A DNA stretch of 64,000 nucleotides from Rhizobium sp. SL86 (GTDB lineage Bacteria; Pseudomonadota; Alphaproteobacteria; Rhizobiales; Rhizobiaceae), in the NCBI RefSeq assembly GCF_026672545.1, contig NZ_JAPPRJ010000001.1, positions 868,001 through 932,000 on the forward strand. The letters run 5' to 3'. The notes beneath the pieces are model-generated. The model did not search any database, was not told the DNA's origin, and was given only the letters and a program-made list of their open reading frames with translations. Positions 35,903-45,729 of the stretch are shown here, piece after piece (the first letter of the stretch is position 1; each line of letters begins with the position of its first letter). The position numbers and the translations under genes were made by a program.

Positions 35903-37201
35903 TCATCGCCCCTGGTTCAGACGGATGGAGACGGACCTCGCATGCGCATCGAGCCCTTCCGAATGGGCAAGCGTGATGGCCGCCGGCCCCAATTCGTTCA
36001 GCTGGTCGGGGCCGAGCCTCAGGATCGAGGTGCGCTTGACGAAATCGAGCACCGACAGACCGGAGGAAAAGCGGGCGGAGCGCGCCGTCGGCAGCACATG
36101 GTTCGAGCCACCGACATAATCGCCGATCACTTCCGGCGTGTGGCGGCCGATGAAGATCGCGCCGGCATTGCGGATACCGGGCAAAAGCGCATCCGGATCG
36201 GCCACCGCCAGTTCCAGATGCTCGGCGGCAATGCGGTTGGCGAGCGGCAGCGAGGCTTGAAGGCTCTCCACCAGAATGATGGCGCCGAAATCCCGCCAGC
36301 TGTCGGCGGCGGTCTGAGAGCGCGACAACGTCTTCAACTGGCGCTCGACGGCCGCCTCCACCGCTTCGCCGAGCGTCCGGTCGGTGGTGATCAGGATGGA
36401 TTGTGCGCCCGCATCATGTTCGGCCTGCGCCAGAAGGTCCGCGGCCAGCCAGTCCGGGTCGTTTTCCGCGTCCGCAATCACCAGCACTTCCGAAGGACCG
36501 GCGATCATGTCGATGCCGACCGTGCCGAACACCTGGCGTTTGGCGGCGGCGACATAGGCATTGCCGGGGCCGACGATCTTATAGACCGGCGCAATCGTTT
36601 CGGTGCCATAAGCCAGTGCTGCGACGGCCTGGGCGCCGCCGATCCGGTAGATTTCGCTCACACCGGCAATCTTGGCTGCCACCAGCACCGCCGGATTGAG
36701 CGCGCCGCCGGAGGCCGGGCAGACCATCACGACGCGTTCCACACCCGCGACGCGCGCCGGCACGGCATTCATCAAGACAGAACTCGGATAGCTCGCCGTG
36801 CCGCCCGGCACGTAGAGGCCAACGGCTTCGATCGCCGTCCAGCGGGAACCGAGCCCGACGCCGATCGCATCCTCGTAGATATCGTCCTTCGGCATCTGCC
36901 GGGCGTGGTGGCGTTCGATCCGTTCGGCGGCAAGCGTCAGCGCATCGATGACGGAAAGTTCCACCGCGGCAAAGGCAGCCTCGATCTCGGCATCGGTCAC
37001 CCGCATGCCGACCTCGGACAGATCCACCCGGTCGAATTTCTTCGAATAGTCGATGAGCGCCGCATCACCGCGGGCGCGCACATCCTCGATGATGGCACGC
37101 ACCACCGTATTGACGTCCTCGGACACTTCGCGCTTCGTCGTCAGGAAGGCGGCAAAACGCGCCTCGAAATCCGTCGACGTCTGCTCAAGCCAGATTGCCA
37201 C
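35903..37201 (-). CDS. hisD: Histidinol dehydrogenase HisD
   Basis: 432 residues. Catalyses the last two steps of histidine synthesis, histidinol to histidine with two NAD. Conserved blocks: YVPGGTASYPSSVLMNAVPA, GPGNAYVAAAKRQVFG, IDMIAGPSEVLV, AQAEHDAGAQSIL (zinc and base residues) and GSNHVLPTARSARF. Full length and intact. First gene of a hisD-UPF0262-phosphatase unit; separated from DUF2948 by a hairpin. Confidence 0.97.
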   Translation of the reverse strand: MAIWLEQTSTDFEARFAAFLTTKREVSEDVNTVVRAIIEDVRARGDAALIDYSKKFDRVDLSEVGMRVTDAEIEAAFAAVELSVIDALTLAAERIERHHARQMPKDDIYEDAIGVGLGSRWTAIEAVGLYVPGGTASYPSSVLMNAVPARVAGVERVVMVCPASGGALNPAVLVAAKIAGVSEIYRIGGAQAVAALAYGTETIAPVYKIVGPGNAYVAAAKRQVFGTVGIDMIAGPSEVLVIADAENDPDWLAADLLAQAEHDAGAQSILITTDRTLGEAVEAAVERQLKTLSRSQTAADSWRDFGAIILVESLQASLPLANRIAAEHLELAVADPDALLPGIRNAGAIFIGRHTPEVIGDYVGGSNHVLPTARSARFSSGLSVLDFVKRTSILRLGPDQLNELGPAAITLAHSEGLDAHARSVSIRLNQGR

Positions 37202-37237
37202 TAAACCCGTCCCCTCACATTCCTAAAAACCATCCCC

Positions 37238-37257
37238 GCCGGATCAGACGATCCGGC
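37238..37257. other. Perfect 8-bp hairpin between DUF2948 gene and hisD
   Basis: GCCGGATC (37238-37245), loop AGAC, GATCCGGC (37250-37257). Without a T-tract. It may limit read-through from murA/DUF2948 into hisD or be an RNA-processing site. Confidence 0.5.
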
Positions 37258-37269
37258 AGCCGGTGCCCG

Positions 37270-37710
37270 TCAATCGTGCTCCGGCCGGTTGCTGGTTTCC
37301 CAGGCGCCGCCGGTATCGGCCAGCTGCACCTCGATACATTCCACATCCAGGCTGATCGCCGCCCCTCCCGCCAACGTCAGCTCGATCCTGCCATCCGGCC
37401 CCTCGCCGTTCTGCTCGAACCGGATGGCGAGAAGCGAATAGACGGCATCCGCCTTGCGCCGGTCGACACCCAGCGTGCGCACGGCCAGAACCCGCTTGAA
37501 AGCGAGAGCCGCCCGGCGGCGCTCATAACCCTTGGCACCACGGCTTGCCGCTTCCCAGACGAAGCGGTTGACCGCCAGCGAGAACTGCCCGCGCTTGGCG
37601 CTCCAGTCAATATCCTGCGGCTTGAAGACGCTGTCCTGCATATGCGCGGAGATGATCTTCAGATCCTCTGCATCCAGCGCCAGCAGCCTCAGTTCCGTCA
37701 TCTGATCCAT
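37270..37710 (-). CDS. DUF2948 family protein
   Basis: 146 residues from the ATG at 37710 (MDQMTELRLLALDAEDLKII); earlier in-frame start at 37728 also possible. Soluble, with the family pattern DAEDLKIISAHMQDSVFKPQ then RFVWEAA and DRRKADAVYSLLAI. Alphaproteobacterial family of unknown function that sits between murA and hisD across the order, as here. No enzyme motif visible. Confidence 0.85.
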   Translation of the reverse strand: MDQMTELRLLALDAEDLKIISAHMQDSVFKPQDIDWSAKRGQFSLAVNRFVWEAASRGAKGYERRRAALAFKRVLAVRTLGVDRRKADAVYSLLAIRFEQNGEGPDGRIELTLAGGAAISLDVECIEVQLADTGGAWETSNRPEHD

Positions 37711-37799
37711 CTTGTCCTCATCACCCACGCAGGCCGCGCGGCTTTGCTTGTCAGGTCATGGAGATAGGATGGCCGGAAGCACCGCGCAACAGCAGAGCC

Positions 37800-39092
37800 T
37801 CATTCACTGACGCGCTGAACGATTGCGCCGCAGCGGGTGAGCTTCTCTTCCAGCCGCTCGAAACCACGGTCCAGATGATAGACGCGGTTGACGACAGTCT
37901 CGCCCTCGGCGGCAAGACCTGCGATGACCAGCGACACCGAGGCGCGCAGATCGGTCGCCATGACCGGCGCGCCCTTCAGACGGGAAACACCCTCGACACG
38001 CGCCATCTGGCCGGAGAGCGAGATGCGGGCGCCGAGACGCGCCAGTTCCTGCACATGCATGAAGCGGTTTTCGAAAATCGTCTCGGTGATGTGGGACACG
38101 CCGGAGGAGCGCGTCATCAGCGCCATGAACTGCGCCTGCAGATCGGTCGGAAAACCCGGGAAGGGTTCCGTCACCACATCCACCGGCTGGATGCCATTGC
38201 CATTGCGCACCACGCGCAGGCCGCTCGGCGTCTCAGTGATCTCGGCGCCGGCCTGACGCAGCGTGTCCAGCGCGTTTTCCAGAAGCGCACCATCGGTGCC
38301 CTCCAGCGTCACGTCGCCACCGGTCATGGCAACCGCCATGGCATAGGTGCCGGTCTCGATACGATCCGGCAGCACGCGGTGACGGGCACCGGAGAGCGAG
38401 GTGACGCCCTCGACCGTGATCGTCTTGGTGCCGGCGCCGGAGACCTTGGCCCCCATGGCATTCAGGCAGTTGGCCAGATCGACGACTTCCGGCTCGCGCG
38501 CCGCGTTTTCGATCACCGTCGTGCCATTGGCGAGCGTCGCCGCCATCATCATCACATGGGTGGCGCCGACGGAGACCTTCGGGAAGCGATAATGATTGCC
38601 GATCAGGCCGCCCTTCGGCGCCGTGGCGTTGACGTAACCGCCATCGATCTCGATTTCGGCGCCGAGTGCGGCAAGACCTTCGAGAAACAGATCGACCGGG
38701 CGCGTGCCGATGGCGCAGCCGCCGGGAAGCGACACACGGGCGCGGCCCTCGCGCGCCAGAAGCGGGCCGATGACCCAGAAGCTCGCCCGCATCTTCGAGA
38801 CAAGCTCGTAAGGCGCGGTCGTATCGGCAATGGTGCGGCAGGTGAAATGGATGGTGCGCGAATACCCGTCTTCCTGGCGCTCGCGGCGGCCGTTGACGGC
38901 AATATCGACGCCATGATTGCCAAGGATGCGCATCAGCCCCTCGACATCGGCCAGATGCGGCACGTTCTCGAGCGTCAGCGTGTCGCTCGTCAGAAGCGAA
39001 GCGATCATCAACGGCAGGGCGGCATTCTTGGCGCCCGAAATCGGAATGATGCCGCGCAGTTCGTTACCGCCGGAAATCTTGATGCGATCCAT
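37800..39092 (-). CDS. murA: MurA, UDP-GlcNAc enolpyruvyl transferase
   Basis: 430 residues. First committed step of peptidoglycan synthesis: transfer of enolpyruvate from PEP to UDP-GlcNAc. N-terminal [20 protein letters not shown], and the catalytic cysteine loop [18 protein letters not shown] (Cys near 120), the fosfomycin target, is intact. C-terminal [19 protein letters not shown] also conserved. Leftward, before DUF2948. Confidence 0.97.
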   Translation of the reverse strand: MDRIKISGGNELRGIIPISGAKNAALPLMIASLLTSDTLTLENVPHLADVEGLMRILGNHGVDIAVNGRRERQEDGYSRTIHFTCRTIADTTAPYELVSKMRASFWVIGPLLAREGRARVSLPGGCAIGTRPVDLFLEGLAALGAEIEIDGGYVNATAPKGGLIGNHYRFPKVSVGATHVMMMAATLANGTTVIENAAREPEVVDLANCLNAMGAKVSGAGTKTITVEGVTSLSGARHRVLPDRIETGTYAMAVAMTGGDVTLEGTDGALLENALDTLRQAGAEITETPSGLRVVRNGNGIQPVDVVTEPFPGFPTDLQAQFMALMTRSSGVSHITETIFENRFMHVQELARLGARISLSGQMARVEGVSRLKGAPVMATDLRASVSLVIAGLAAEGETVVNRVYHLDRGFERLEEKLTRCGAIVQRVSE

Positions 39093-39212
39093 TCAACGAC
39101 CACGGGCTAATCTGCCCGCCTTTCCTTCTCATGCCCGAAAGATGGCGTCCTTAGACGATATCCCCCGCCACTTCAATTTGAATACGCCCGGACCACAAGG
39201 CTTTTGCGGCCT

Positions 39213-39419
39213 TCATTCGCCCGTTTCGTCCGTTCGTGCGGCGGGAAGACCGGATGTGGCATCCGCCTCGCCGGCCCGCCTTGCCCGCGACTGCTGCTTG
39301 CGGCGCATCAGGTTCTCGCGCAGCTTCTCGGCAGCGCGGGCCTTGCGCCGCTCCGCTTCCGCCTGCTGGCGCGCCTTGCGCTCCGCCTTGGCCTGCTTCG
39401 ATTCGTCCAATTCGCTCAT
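39213..39419 (-). CDS. Small, highly charged hypothetical protein
   Basis: 68 residues, mostly Lys/Arg/Glu/Ala in heptad-like runs (QAKAERKARQQAEAERRKAR), predicted as one long helix or coiled coil. Start MSELDESKQ. Similar small basic proteins lie upstream of murA in other Rhizobiales; function unknown. Because such composition can arise by chance in GC-rich DNA, confidence is moderate. Confidence 0.55.
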   Translation of the reverse strand: MSELDESKQAKAERKARQQAEAERRKARAAEKLRENLMRRKQQSRARRAGEADATSGLPAARTDETGE

Positions 39420-39570
39420 GCCCCTTCCATAACCGAAACCTTCAAAAACCCAAAGCGGCCAGACAATTCACCGCTTTCGGCAAAGAAGTTCAAATTGCGG
39501 CTTGCACTCCCCGATAAGCTATGGCAGAAGCCCGCTCACCGCAGCGCAGACAAATTTGCTAGCGCGACCT

Positions 39571-39645
<75 letters not shown>

Positions 39646-39700
39646 TTTCTCAAAAATCAACAAGCAATTTAGCCGCGTCGTCGGCTTCGCGCCTGACAGG

Positions 39701-39739
39701 GCGTTTGGACGTTTTTGTTCAACATCTTGGTCCAAACGC
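39701..39739. repeat. Inverted repeat upstream of IMPase gene
   Basis: GCGTTTGGA (39701-39709) and TCCAAACGC (39731-39739), 9-bp perfect arms with a 21-nt AT-rich loop. Located between tRNA-Thr and the gene starting at 39866; could be a weak terminator or operator. Confidence 0.45.
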
Positions 39740-39865
39740 GACCGATTGCGGTCTGCAAGACGCCTCAGCCAGCATCGTCACAAGTCTGTCGCACAAATCG
39801 GGCAGTGCTGCGGGCTATCCTTCCCATCATTCTTCTCCCCCGCAGATCCGAAAAGACATCCCATT

Positions 39866-40699
39866 ATGCTCTCCCCCGATTTTTCGCCTCGTCTGCCCGC
39901 CGATGCTTCCGCACGTCTGATCCTGATGGCCGCGGCCGCGCTGGAAGGTGGGGAACTCGCCAGGCGTTCGCTGAAACGCCGTTATGCCGGCGAAATGGTG
40001 GCGAAGGCTCCGCGGGATTATCAGACGGAGATCGACGTGGCGGTGGAGCAGACCATCGTTTCCCGTCTGCGCGACAGTTTTGCCGATCACGCCATCACCG
40101 GCGAGGAAGCCGTGGGCAATCGTGATGCCGCTGCGGATGCACCACGCATCTATATCGACCCGATTGACGGCACGACGAACTTTGCCTGGGGCATCCCGCA
40201 TTTCGGCCTGACGATCGCGATCGTTGAACAAAACGAGGTCACCTGCGGCGTGGTGTATGATGCCATGCAGGACGAGTTGTTCGTCGCGGAGAAGGGACAG
40301 GGCGCCTATCTCAATGGCGAGCGGCTTTCCTGCCAGCCGGTCTCGGTTGTGGAGGATGTGCTGATCGGCGCGGGCCTGCCCATTCCGGGCCAGGTCAAGA
40401 CGGTGAGCGAAGATCAGTATTTCCATGCCCTTCGCCGCCTGATGGCCCATACGGCGGGCGTGCGGCGGCTTGGCTCCTCGGCGCTTTCACTCGCTTATGT
40501 CGCGGCCGGCCGCCTCGACGGTTTCTTCGAAGACGGGCTTTCGCTGCACGATTACGGCGCCTCCGTTCTGCTGATCCGCGAAGCCGGTGGCCTCGTCACC
40601 GGATTTGCCGGTGGCCCGATCACGAAAAACGGTGACGTGCTGGCCTCGAATGGCGGCATGCATCCCTGGCTGCTTGCCGGGTTCGAGGCCGAAGGTTAA
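39866..40699 (+). CDS. Inositol monophosphatase family protein
   Basis: 277 residues from the ATG at 39866; an open frame extends 120 bp upstream but is not family-like. Metal and substrate motifs: ITGEEAVGN, IDPIDGTTNFAWGIPHFGLTIAIV (about 95-118) and HDYGASVLLIREAGG at the C-terminus. Li-sensitive Mg-dependent phosphatase fold; real substrate may be inositol phosphate, 3'-phosphoadenosine-type or other sugar phosphates. Monocistronic. Confidence 0.9.
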   Translation: MLSPDFSPRLPADASARLILMAAAALEGGELARRSLKRRYAGEMVAKAPRDYQTEIDVAVEQTIVSRLRDSFADHAITGEEAVGNRDAAADAPRIYIDPIDGTTNFAWGIPHFGLTIAIVEQNEVTCGVVYDAMQDELFVAEKGQGAYLNGERLSCQPVSVVEDVLIGAGLPIPGQVKTVSEDQYFHALRRLMAHTAGVRRLGSSALSLAYVAAGRLDGFFEDGLSLHDYGASVLLIREAGGLVTGFAGGPITKNGDVLASNGGMHPWLLAGFEAEG

Positions 40700-40744
40700 G
40701 CAGGCTCCGGGTCACCCCGGACCCTGCCCCCAAGGCCTCATCCA

Positions 40745-41827
40745 TCAGGCCAGCGCGTGCCGGGATCTTCCCTCGACCGTTTCAACCGGCAGGCCGCCGC
40801 GGGCGAGAAGCCGGTTTTGCCGGTAGAGTGCGAAAGCCGATGCCGCAAGCCGCACTGTCTGCCCCTTCTGCCAGCGCGCGTCCGGCGCCGTCATGACCTT
40901 CAGGCGTGCGCCATCACGAAGCTCGACATCGACCATGATATGGCTGCCGAAATCGGTGGCACGGGTCACACCTGCCGCATCCGGTGAATCGGAAGGTTCA
41001 AGGCGAAGCGCTTCCGGCCGAAGGGCAAGCACGGCGGGCCCATCCTGCACCTCCACGTCGAGCGTGAAATCGGGATGGCGGAACCGTCCTCCCTCCACAT
41101 TGGCAGAGAGGAAGTTCATCTGGCCGATGAAACCCGCCACGAACTCCGTCTGCGGATTGCGGTAAAGCACGTCCGGCGCGTCGACCTGCTCGCACTGGCC
41201 GTTGCGTAAGACCACGATACGGTCCGCCATGGCGAGCGCCTCGTCCTGCCCGTGGGTGACGAAGAGCGTCGTGATGCCGAGCCGCTGCTGGATGTCGCGC
41301 ACCTCTTCCCGCAGGCGTTCGCGCAGGTGCTGGTCGAGGCTGGCAAAGGGTTCATCGAGCAGCAGGATCTTCGGCTCCAGCACGAGCGAGCGGGCAAGCG
41401 CCACGCGCTGCTGCTGGCCGCCCGAAAGCTGGAAGGTCTGGCGATGGCCGTAACCGGCAAGCCCGACCAGTTCCAGCGCCTGATCGACCTTGCGCTGGAT
41501 CTCGCCCCGCGACAGGCTTCGCAGTTTCAGGCCGAAGGCGATGTTGTTGAAGACATTCATGTGGCTCCACAGGGCGTGGCTCTGGAAGACCATGCCCGTC
41601 GGGCGACGCTCCGGCGACAGCCGCGTCACATCCTGACCGTCGATGCGGATCATGCCCGAGGTCGGCTGTTCGAAACCGCCGATCATTCGCAAAATGGTCG
41701 ACTTGCCCGATCCGGAGGGCCCCAGCAGGCAGACCAGTTCTCCGTCGCCCACGTCGAGCGAAAAATCATCCACTGCCGTCGTGGCTGCAAAGGACTTGCG
41801 CAGGCTCTCGATTTTCAATCTGGCCAT
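40745..41827 (-). CDS. ABC importer ATPase (Fe3+/polyamine/sulfate-type)
   Basis: 360 residues. Walker A GPSGSGKST (about 36-44), signature LSGGQQQR, Walker B ILLLDEP, and switch histidine in LFVTHGQDEALAMADR. C-terminal TOBE/MOP-like region from about 240. This layout is that of FbpC/PotA/CysA-type ATPases. It is the last gene of a leftward operon: binding protein, two permeases, ATPase. Substrate not decided by sequence. Confidence 0.92.
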   Translation of the reverse strand: MARLKIESLRKSFAATTAVDDFSLDVGDGELVCLLGPSGSGKSTILRMIGGFEQPTSGMIRIDGQDVTRLSPERRPTGMVFQSHALWSHMNVFNNIAFGLKLRSLSRGEIQRKVDQALELVGLAGYGHRQTFQLSGGQQQRVALARSLVLEPKILLLDEPFASLDQHLRERLREEVRDIQQRLGITTLFVTHGQDEALAMADRIVVLRNGQCEQVDAPDVLYRNPQTEFVAGFIGQMNFLSANVEGGRFRHPDFTLDVEVQDGPAVLALRPEALRLEPSDSPDAAGVTRATDFGSHIMVDVELRDGARLKVMTAPDARWQKGQTVRLAASAFALYRQNRLLARGGLPVETVEGRSRHALA

Positions 41828-41857
41828 GATGTTACTCTTTCATAAACGCGCGCCGGT

Positions 41858-42685
41858 TCAGGCGCCGAAACCTTTGGCGAACGAGCCCGTGCCGATCACG
41901 CGGCGGGCAAAAATCAGGGCGATGAAGGACGGGACCCAGAGGATGACGGACAGCACCGCGCCGTACTGGACCACGACCTGATTGTTGATGAAGTTGATCA
42001 TCAGCACCGGCATGGTGCGGATCTGCGGGGCACCGATCAGCCAGGCGCCTTCCGTTTCGTAGAAGGTCGAGACGAAGGTGAGCAGCACCGCGGCAAAGAT
42101 CGTCGGGCCGGCCTGTGGCAGCGTGATCGACCAGAAGACGCGCAAGGGTCCGGCACCCACGTCGCGGGCGGCCTCCTCCATGCGCCGGTCCACCGCCTGG
42201 AAGGCCGCCACCGGGATCCAGATCATCAGCATCAGCGTGCCGACCAGCTGGATCAGCACCACGCCCCAGAAGGTGGCAATCAGGTTCAGCTGCAGAAAGA
42301 TCGCCGCAATCGCCACCAGCAGGCCGAATTTCGGGAAGGCGTGCGATGCGAGGAAGGAGAGGAAAAACAGGTCGCGGCCCGGAAATTTCATGCGCGCAAA
42401 GGCGTAAGCCGCCGGCAGGCAGATCAGCGCGGACAGCGCCGTCACCGTTGCCGAGAGCCTCAGACTGATGAACAGCGCCTCCCAGACATCAGCACGCGAC
42501 AGGGTCTGGTCCCAGAAGCGCAGGCCGAACTTCTGCGGGATCACGGAGGGATACCGCCACACCTCGGTAAAGGCCCAGGTAAAAACGACGAGAAGCGGCA
42601 CCGCAATAACAATGACGAGCAGGATGGCGAAGGCCAGCCCCATCCAGTCGAAGCGGCCGGAGGTGGAGGAATAGCTCCGGATCAT
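41858..42685 (-). CDS. ABC importer permease 2
   Basis: 275 residues from the ATG at 42685, which overlaps the preceding permease's stop by 4 bp; the frame is open further upstream but not coding. Six hydrophobic segments and the cytoplasmic EAA loop EEAARDVGAGPLRVFWSITLP (about 160-180) that docks to the ATPase. Type I importer fold. Leaves 30 bp before the ATPase start. Confidence 0.92.
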   Translation of the reverse strand: MIRSYSSTSGRFDWMGLAFAILLVIVIAVPLLVVFTWAFTEVWRYPSVIPQKFGLRFWDQTLSRADVWEALFISLRLSATVTALSALICLPAAYAFARMKFPGRDLFFLSFLASHAFPKFGLLVAIAAIFLQLNLIATFWGVVLIQLVGTLMLMIWIPVAAFQAVDRRMEEAARDVGAGPLRVFWSITLPQAGPTIFAAVLLTFVSTFYETEGAWLIGAPQIRTMPVLMINFINNQVVVQYGAVLSVILWVPSFIALIFARRVIGTGSFAKGFGA

Positions 42686-43572
42686 CGGCTTTGACTCCTC
42701 TGGTTGCGGGCGATCGACCAGACATAAAAGAGGCCGAAAAACAGACAGAAGACGAAGGAGATGACGGCCTGGGTCTTGGCGTTCAGCGGATCGTAGAGAT
42801 CGTTGAAGGTGCGCAGCATGAAAGGCCCCATCATTTCCGGCGAGGCAGGCCCCAGCACGTAAGGCAGGGTGAAGGACGAAAAGATGCCGAGCACGGTGAA
42901 GGAGATCGTGACCAGAATGGAATTGCCCATGCGCGGCAGGATGATGTACCAGAAGACCCGGATCGGTCCGGCGCCCACGTCGCGCGCCGCTTCGATCGAC
43001 GGACTGGAAATGCCGGCAAGCCCCGCCGTCAGCATCAGCACCGTCAGCGGCAGGTTGTCCCAAACCAAACCGATCACCGGCCCCCAGGGTGTGAGGTAGG
43101 GCGTCGGCAGCTTGGGCAGTCCGACCGCATTCAAAAGGATATCAACCGTGCCGTTCGGGCCGATCGTACGGATCAGCGCATAGGACAGGATGATCGACGG
43201 CACGAACATCGGGAAGATCGCAAGGCTCTGCACGAGGTCAGCAAAGCGGCTGGTGGAAAAGCGCAGATAAAGCGCAATCGGCAGGCCGACGAGAAGCAGG
43301 AGCACCGCACAGATGCTGGTGGTCCACAGCGTCAGCGCCAGATTGGCGCGGCTATAGGGGTCGGAGAAAAAGAACTGGTAGGAGGCCGTGCTGAACTGCA
43401 CGCCGTCCGGTCCCGCAACGAAGAGGGTCGACAGGATCGCCGCAAAGATCGGGTAGATGATCAGCCAGCCGACCAGGAAGACCGGAATGGCAACAAGGAG
43501 GAGGCCTTTCAGCCCCCTCCCGATTGCCGGCTCGGATCCGCCTGCGGCGGACAGGGTTGCCGTGTCTGCCAT
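42682..43572 (-). CDS. ABC importer permease 1
   Basis: 296 residues, about six membrane segments after a soluble N-terminus. EAA loop IEAARDVGAGPIRVFWYIILP (about 180-200), nearly the same as in permease 2, suggesting an old duplication within the transporter. Starts 2 bp after the binding-protein gene ends. Confidence 0.92.
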   Translation of the reverse strand: MADTATLSAAGGSEPAIGRGLKGLLLVAIPVFLVGWLIIYPIFAAILSTLFVAGPDGVQFSTASYQFFFSDPYSRANLALTLWTTSICAVLLLLVGLPIALYLRFSTSRFADLVQSLAIFPMFVPSIILSYALIRTIGPNGTVDILLNAVGLPKLPTPYLTPWGPVIGLVWDNLPLTVLMLTAGLAGISSPSIEAARDVGAGPIRVFWYIILPRMGNSILVTISFTVLGIFSSFTLPYVLGPASPEMMGPFMLRTFNDLYDPLNAKTQAVISFVFCLFFGLFYVWSIARNQRSQSR

Positions 43573-43574
43573 GA

Positions 43575-44720
43575 TCAGCCGCGTGCGAGACCGGTCGCCA
43601 CGTTGCGGTACCAGCCGTCGTTGATGGCCACGTTCCAGTCGCCGCCCGGGAAGGTCGGGATGGAGTTCGGCACGACGTCCTTGTACTTTTCGCGCAGGTC
43701 GGCTGCGACGTTGTCCCAGGTCACGCCCGGGAAACCGCCGATCTGGGTAATGACGGCCGACTGCATCTCGCTCGTCAGCAGGAACTCGGCGAGCTTCAGG
43801 GCCGCGTCCTTGTTGGCACCGTTTGCGAAGACGGTCAGACGGGCAAAACCGCCGCAGAGCGCCAGATCGGTCAACTGAACGAGACCCGTCGTTTCCGGCA
43901 GAACGCCCTGCGTCATGGCCTGCAGAACCTGGTCCGACCAGACCGGAACCATGGTGACAACGCCCTGCGACAGGAGCTGGATCGACTGCGTGTTGCCGGA
44001 GGTATAGGCGCCCTTCTCATACAGGAAAGGAGCCATGTCCTTCAGCACGGCCCAGGCCGGCGTCAGCGACTTTTCGGCATAATCGGCCGAGAAGTTGGAG
44101 ATGGTGAATTTCGACGGATCGCGGCCATTCACTTCGTGGATGGCGCGGCGGACGAAGTTGCCGCCGGAACCGCCCTTGTCCGGACGGTTGTAGATGAACT
44201 GGCCGGGGTTCTTCTTGACCCAGGCAACCAGCTGTTCCCAGGTCTTCGGCGCGTCCTTCGGGTCGAGCTTGGTCTTGTCGTAGGCGAGCAGGACCTGAGA
44301 GCCGCGATAAGGCAGCTGCTGCGGCATGTCGATCGCGGCGCGGTTGATCTTGGCATAGCTCGGTACGTTGTCGGCCGAGAAGGAGACCCAGAGGCCGGCC
44401 TCGACGCCGCCAACCGGCAGGCGCGTATCGAAGTTCTCGAACATGTCGGCCTGCGGATCGGCCTTGCTCTTCAGCGCGGCGAGCGCACGGTCGGCAATGG
44501 CGCGCAGGCCGTTGTCGTCACCGGCATCGGCGAGCTTGAGCTTGAGGCCCGGATTGGCCTTTTCGAAGGCGGGCCGGATCGTGTTGTTCCAGAAGTCGAT
44601 GATGTTGTTGTCCGAGCCGCTGTAGACCTGAATCGTCTTGTCATCGGCAAGGGCAAAGGAAGGGATGGCGCTGGCTGCTGCAACGGCAGAGCCTGCCGCC
44701 AGGAATTCGCGTCTGTTCAT
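43575..44720 (-). CDS. ABC importer periplasmic binding protein (Tat signal)
   Basis: 381 residues. The N-terminus MNRREFLAAGSAVAAASAI with cleavage after FALA is a twin-arginine signal, so the protein is exported folded. Body has the two-lobe solute-binding pattern (IQVYSGSDNNIIDFWNN ... VPVWSDQVLQAMTQG). Family-1 extracellular binding protein; resembles iron and polyamine binders but the ligand cannot be read from the sequence. First gene of the operon. Confidence 0.9.
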   Translation of the reverse strand: MNRREFLAAGSAVAAASAIPSFALADDKTIQVYSGSDNNIIDFWNNTIRPAFEKANPGLKLKLADAGDDNGLRAIADRALAALKSKADPQADMFENFDTRLPVGGVEAGLWVSFSADNVPSYAKINRAAIDMPQQLPYRGSQVLLAYDKTKLDPKDAPKTWEQLVAWVKKNPGQFIYNRPDKGGSGGNFVRRAIHEVNGRDPSKFTISNFSADYAEKSLTPAWAVLKDMAPFLYEKGAYTSGNTQSIQLLSQGVVTMVPVWSDQVLQAMTQGVLPETTGLVQLTDLALCGGFARLTVFANGANKDAALKLAEFLLTSEMQSAVITQIGGFPGVTWDNVAADLREKYKDVVPNSIPTFPGGDWNVAINDGWYRNVATGLARG

Positions 44721-45172
44721 GGGTCTGTCTCCGGATTTGGGACGGCCGACCGCTCCCGGGCCGGCAATAACGGCTGGACCCTAGGCAGACTGAATGACAC
44801 TCCAATGATCGTTCCGTGACAGTTCCTTGTAATTTGCACAGCTGTGCGTTTTTTTCGGGATATTCCGAAACCGACATCGCCTCGCCCCGGCGGAAGGCAC
44901 AGCCCCCGGCTCCCGGCGTGGCAGATTGTTGGGGGCTCTCCATAAGGAATATTTAATAAACAGCCGGTAGAATTAAGAGATCGTCAGCCATCTTTGCTGC
45001 GCAATCGTTTCCGGCATGGACGTCGGGCCGTGCGGCAGGGATGATGGACGTTCAGGCGCCGTCAGGCCCGGCAAAACCATGAAACGGGATCCAGTCCCGC
45101 ACAGGCTTCTGCCGTCACAGTCGCGCACGGCGCCAAGCAAGGTCCGCAACCCCGCTACGGGAGGAAATCTGA
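44721..45172. promoter_or_regulatory. Divergent region between the ABC operon and cheW2
   Basis: 452 bp, no convincing gene. It must hold the leftward ABC promoter and the rightward cheW promoter. AGCCCCC (44900s) and GGGGGCT (44930s) form an imperfect inverted pair. An ACAGCTGTGC palindrome-like block lies near 44840. No known regulator box identified. Confidence 0.4.
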
Positions 45173-45646
45173 ATGAATGCGGTGCAGATGAGTGGTGACG
45201 AACTTCTGGAGATTATCGCGTTTCGCCTGCACTCCCAGGAATTCTGTGTCCGGACGACATCGATCCGAGAAATTCGCGGCTGGGCCCCGGTAACCCCGCT
45301 GCCGCACGCCCCTTACGACGTGATCGGCGTGATGAACCTGCGCGGCACGGTGATCCCGATCGTTGATCTCGCCGTGAAGCTCGGCATGCACAACACCGAG
45401 GTCAACGAGCGCTCCGCCATCGTCGTTGCCGATATCAACGGCATGACGGTTGGCCTGCTGGTCGACCGCGTGTCCGATATCATGACCATTCCGGCAAGCC
45501 GCCTGCAGCCGGTTCCGGCAGCCGCCGGTTCCAGCACGGCCTTTTCCGATGGCCTCATCGCCCATGACAGCGGCATGATCTGCTTCCTGAACCTCGAGCG
45601 GATGTTCGGCACCGGCGGCGCCGACGACTGGGGCATGGTCGCCTGA
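45173..45646 (+). CDS. Second CheW coupling protein
   Basis: 157 residues, single CheW domain: LEIIAFRLHSQEFCVRTTSIREIRGW and VIGVMNLRGTVIPIVDLAVKLGMHN. It lies alone, 25 kb from the che operon, with its own upstream region and terminator. It may couple a different receptor set or tune array stoichiometry. Clearly a paralogue of the cheW at 15214-15681, with which it shares several blocks. Confidence 0.93.
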   Translation: MNAVQMSGDELLEIIAFRLHSQEFCVRTTSIREIRGWAPVTPLPHAPYDVIGVMNLRGTVIPIVDLAVKLGMHNTEVNERSAIVVADINGMTVGLLVDRVSDIMTIPASRLQPVPAAAGSSTAFSDGLIAHDSGMICFLNLERMFGTGGADDWGMVA

Positions 45647-45677
45647 GGCCCCTCGAACATCATCGCTGAACAGACGC

Positions 45678-45713
45678 AAGGGCGCCGGCTGAACCAAGCC
45701 GGCGCCCTTTTCT
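45678..45713 (+). terminator. Strong terminator after cheW2
   Basis: AAGGGCGCCGGCT (45678-45690), loop GAACCA, AGCCGGCGCCCTT (45697-45709) followed by TTCTT. A perfect 13-bp stem. It also separates cheW2 from convergent galE. Confidence 0.9.
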
Positions 45714-45729
45714 TGTCTCATATCTGCCG

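Noticed and set aside
41858..43063. 401-residue version of permease 2 with a long N-terminus
   Set aside because: The first 126 residues are His/Arg/Pro-rich and overlap permease 1 in another frame; the ATG at 42685 overlaps the preceding stop in the usual way.
45016..45198. 60-codon frame upstream of cheW2
   Set aside because: No ribosome site of note, no family features, overlaps the cheW start.
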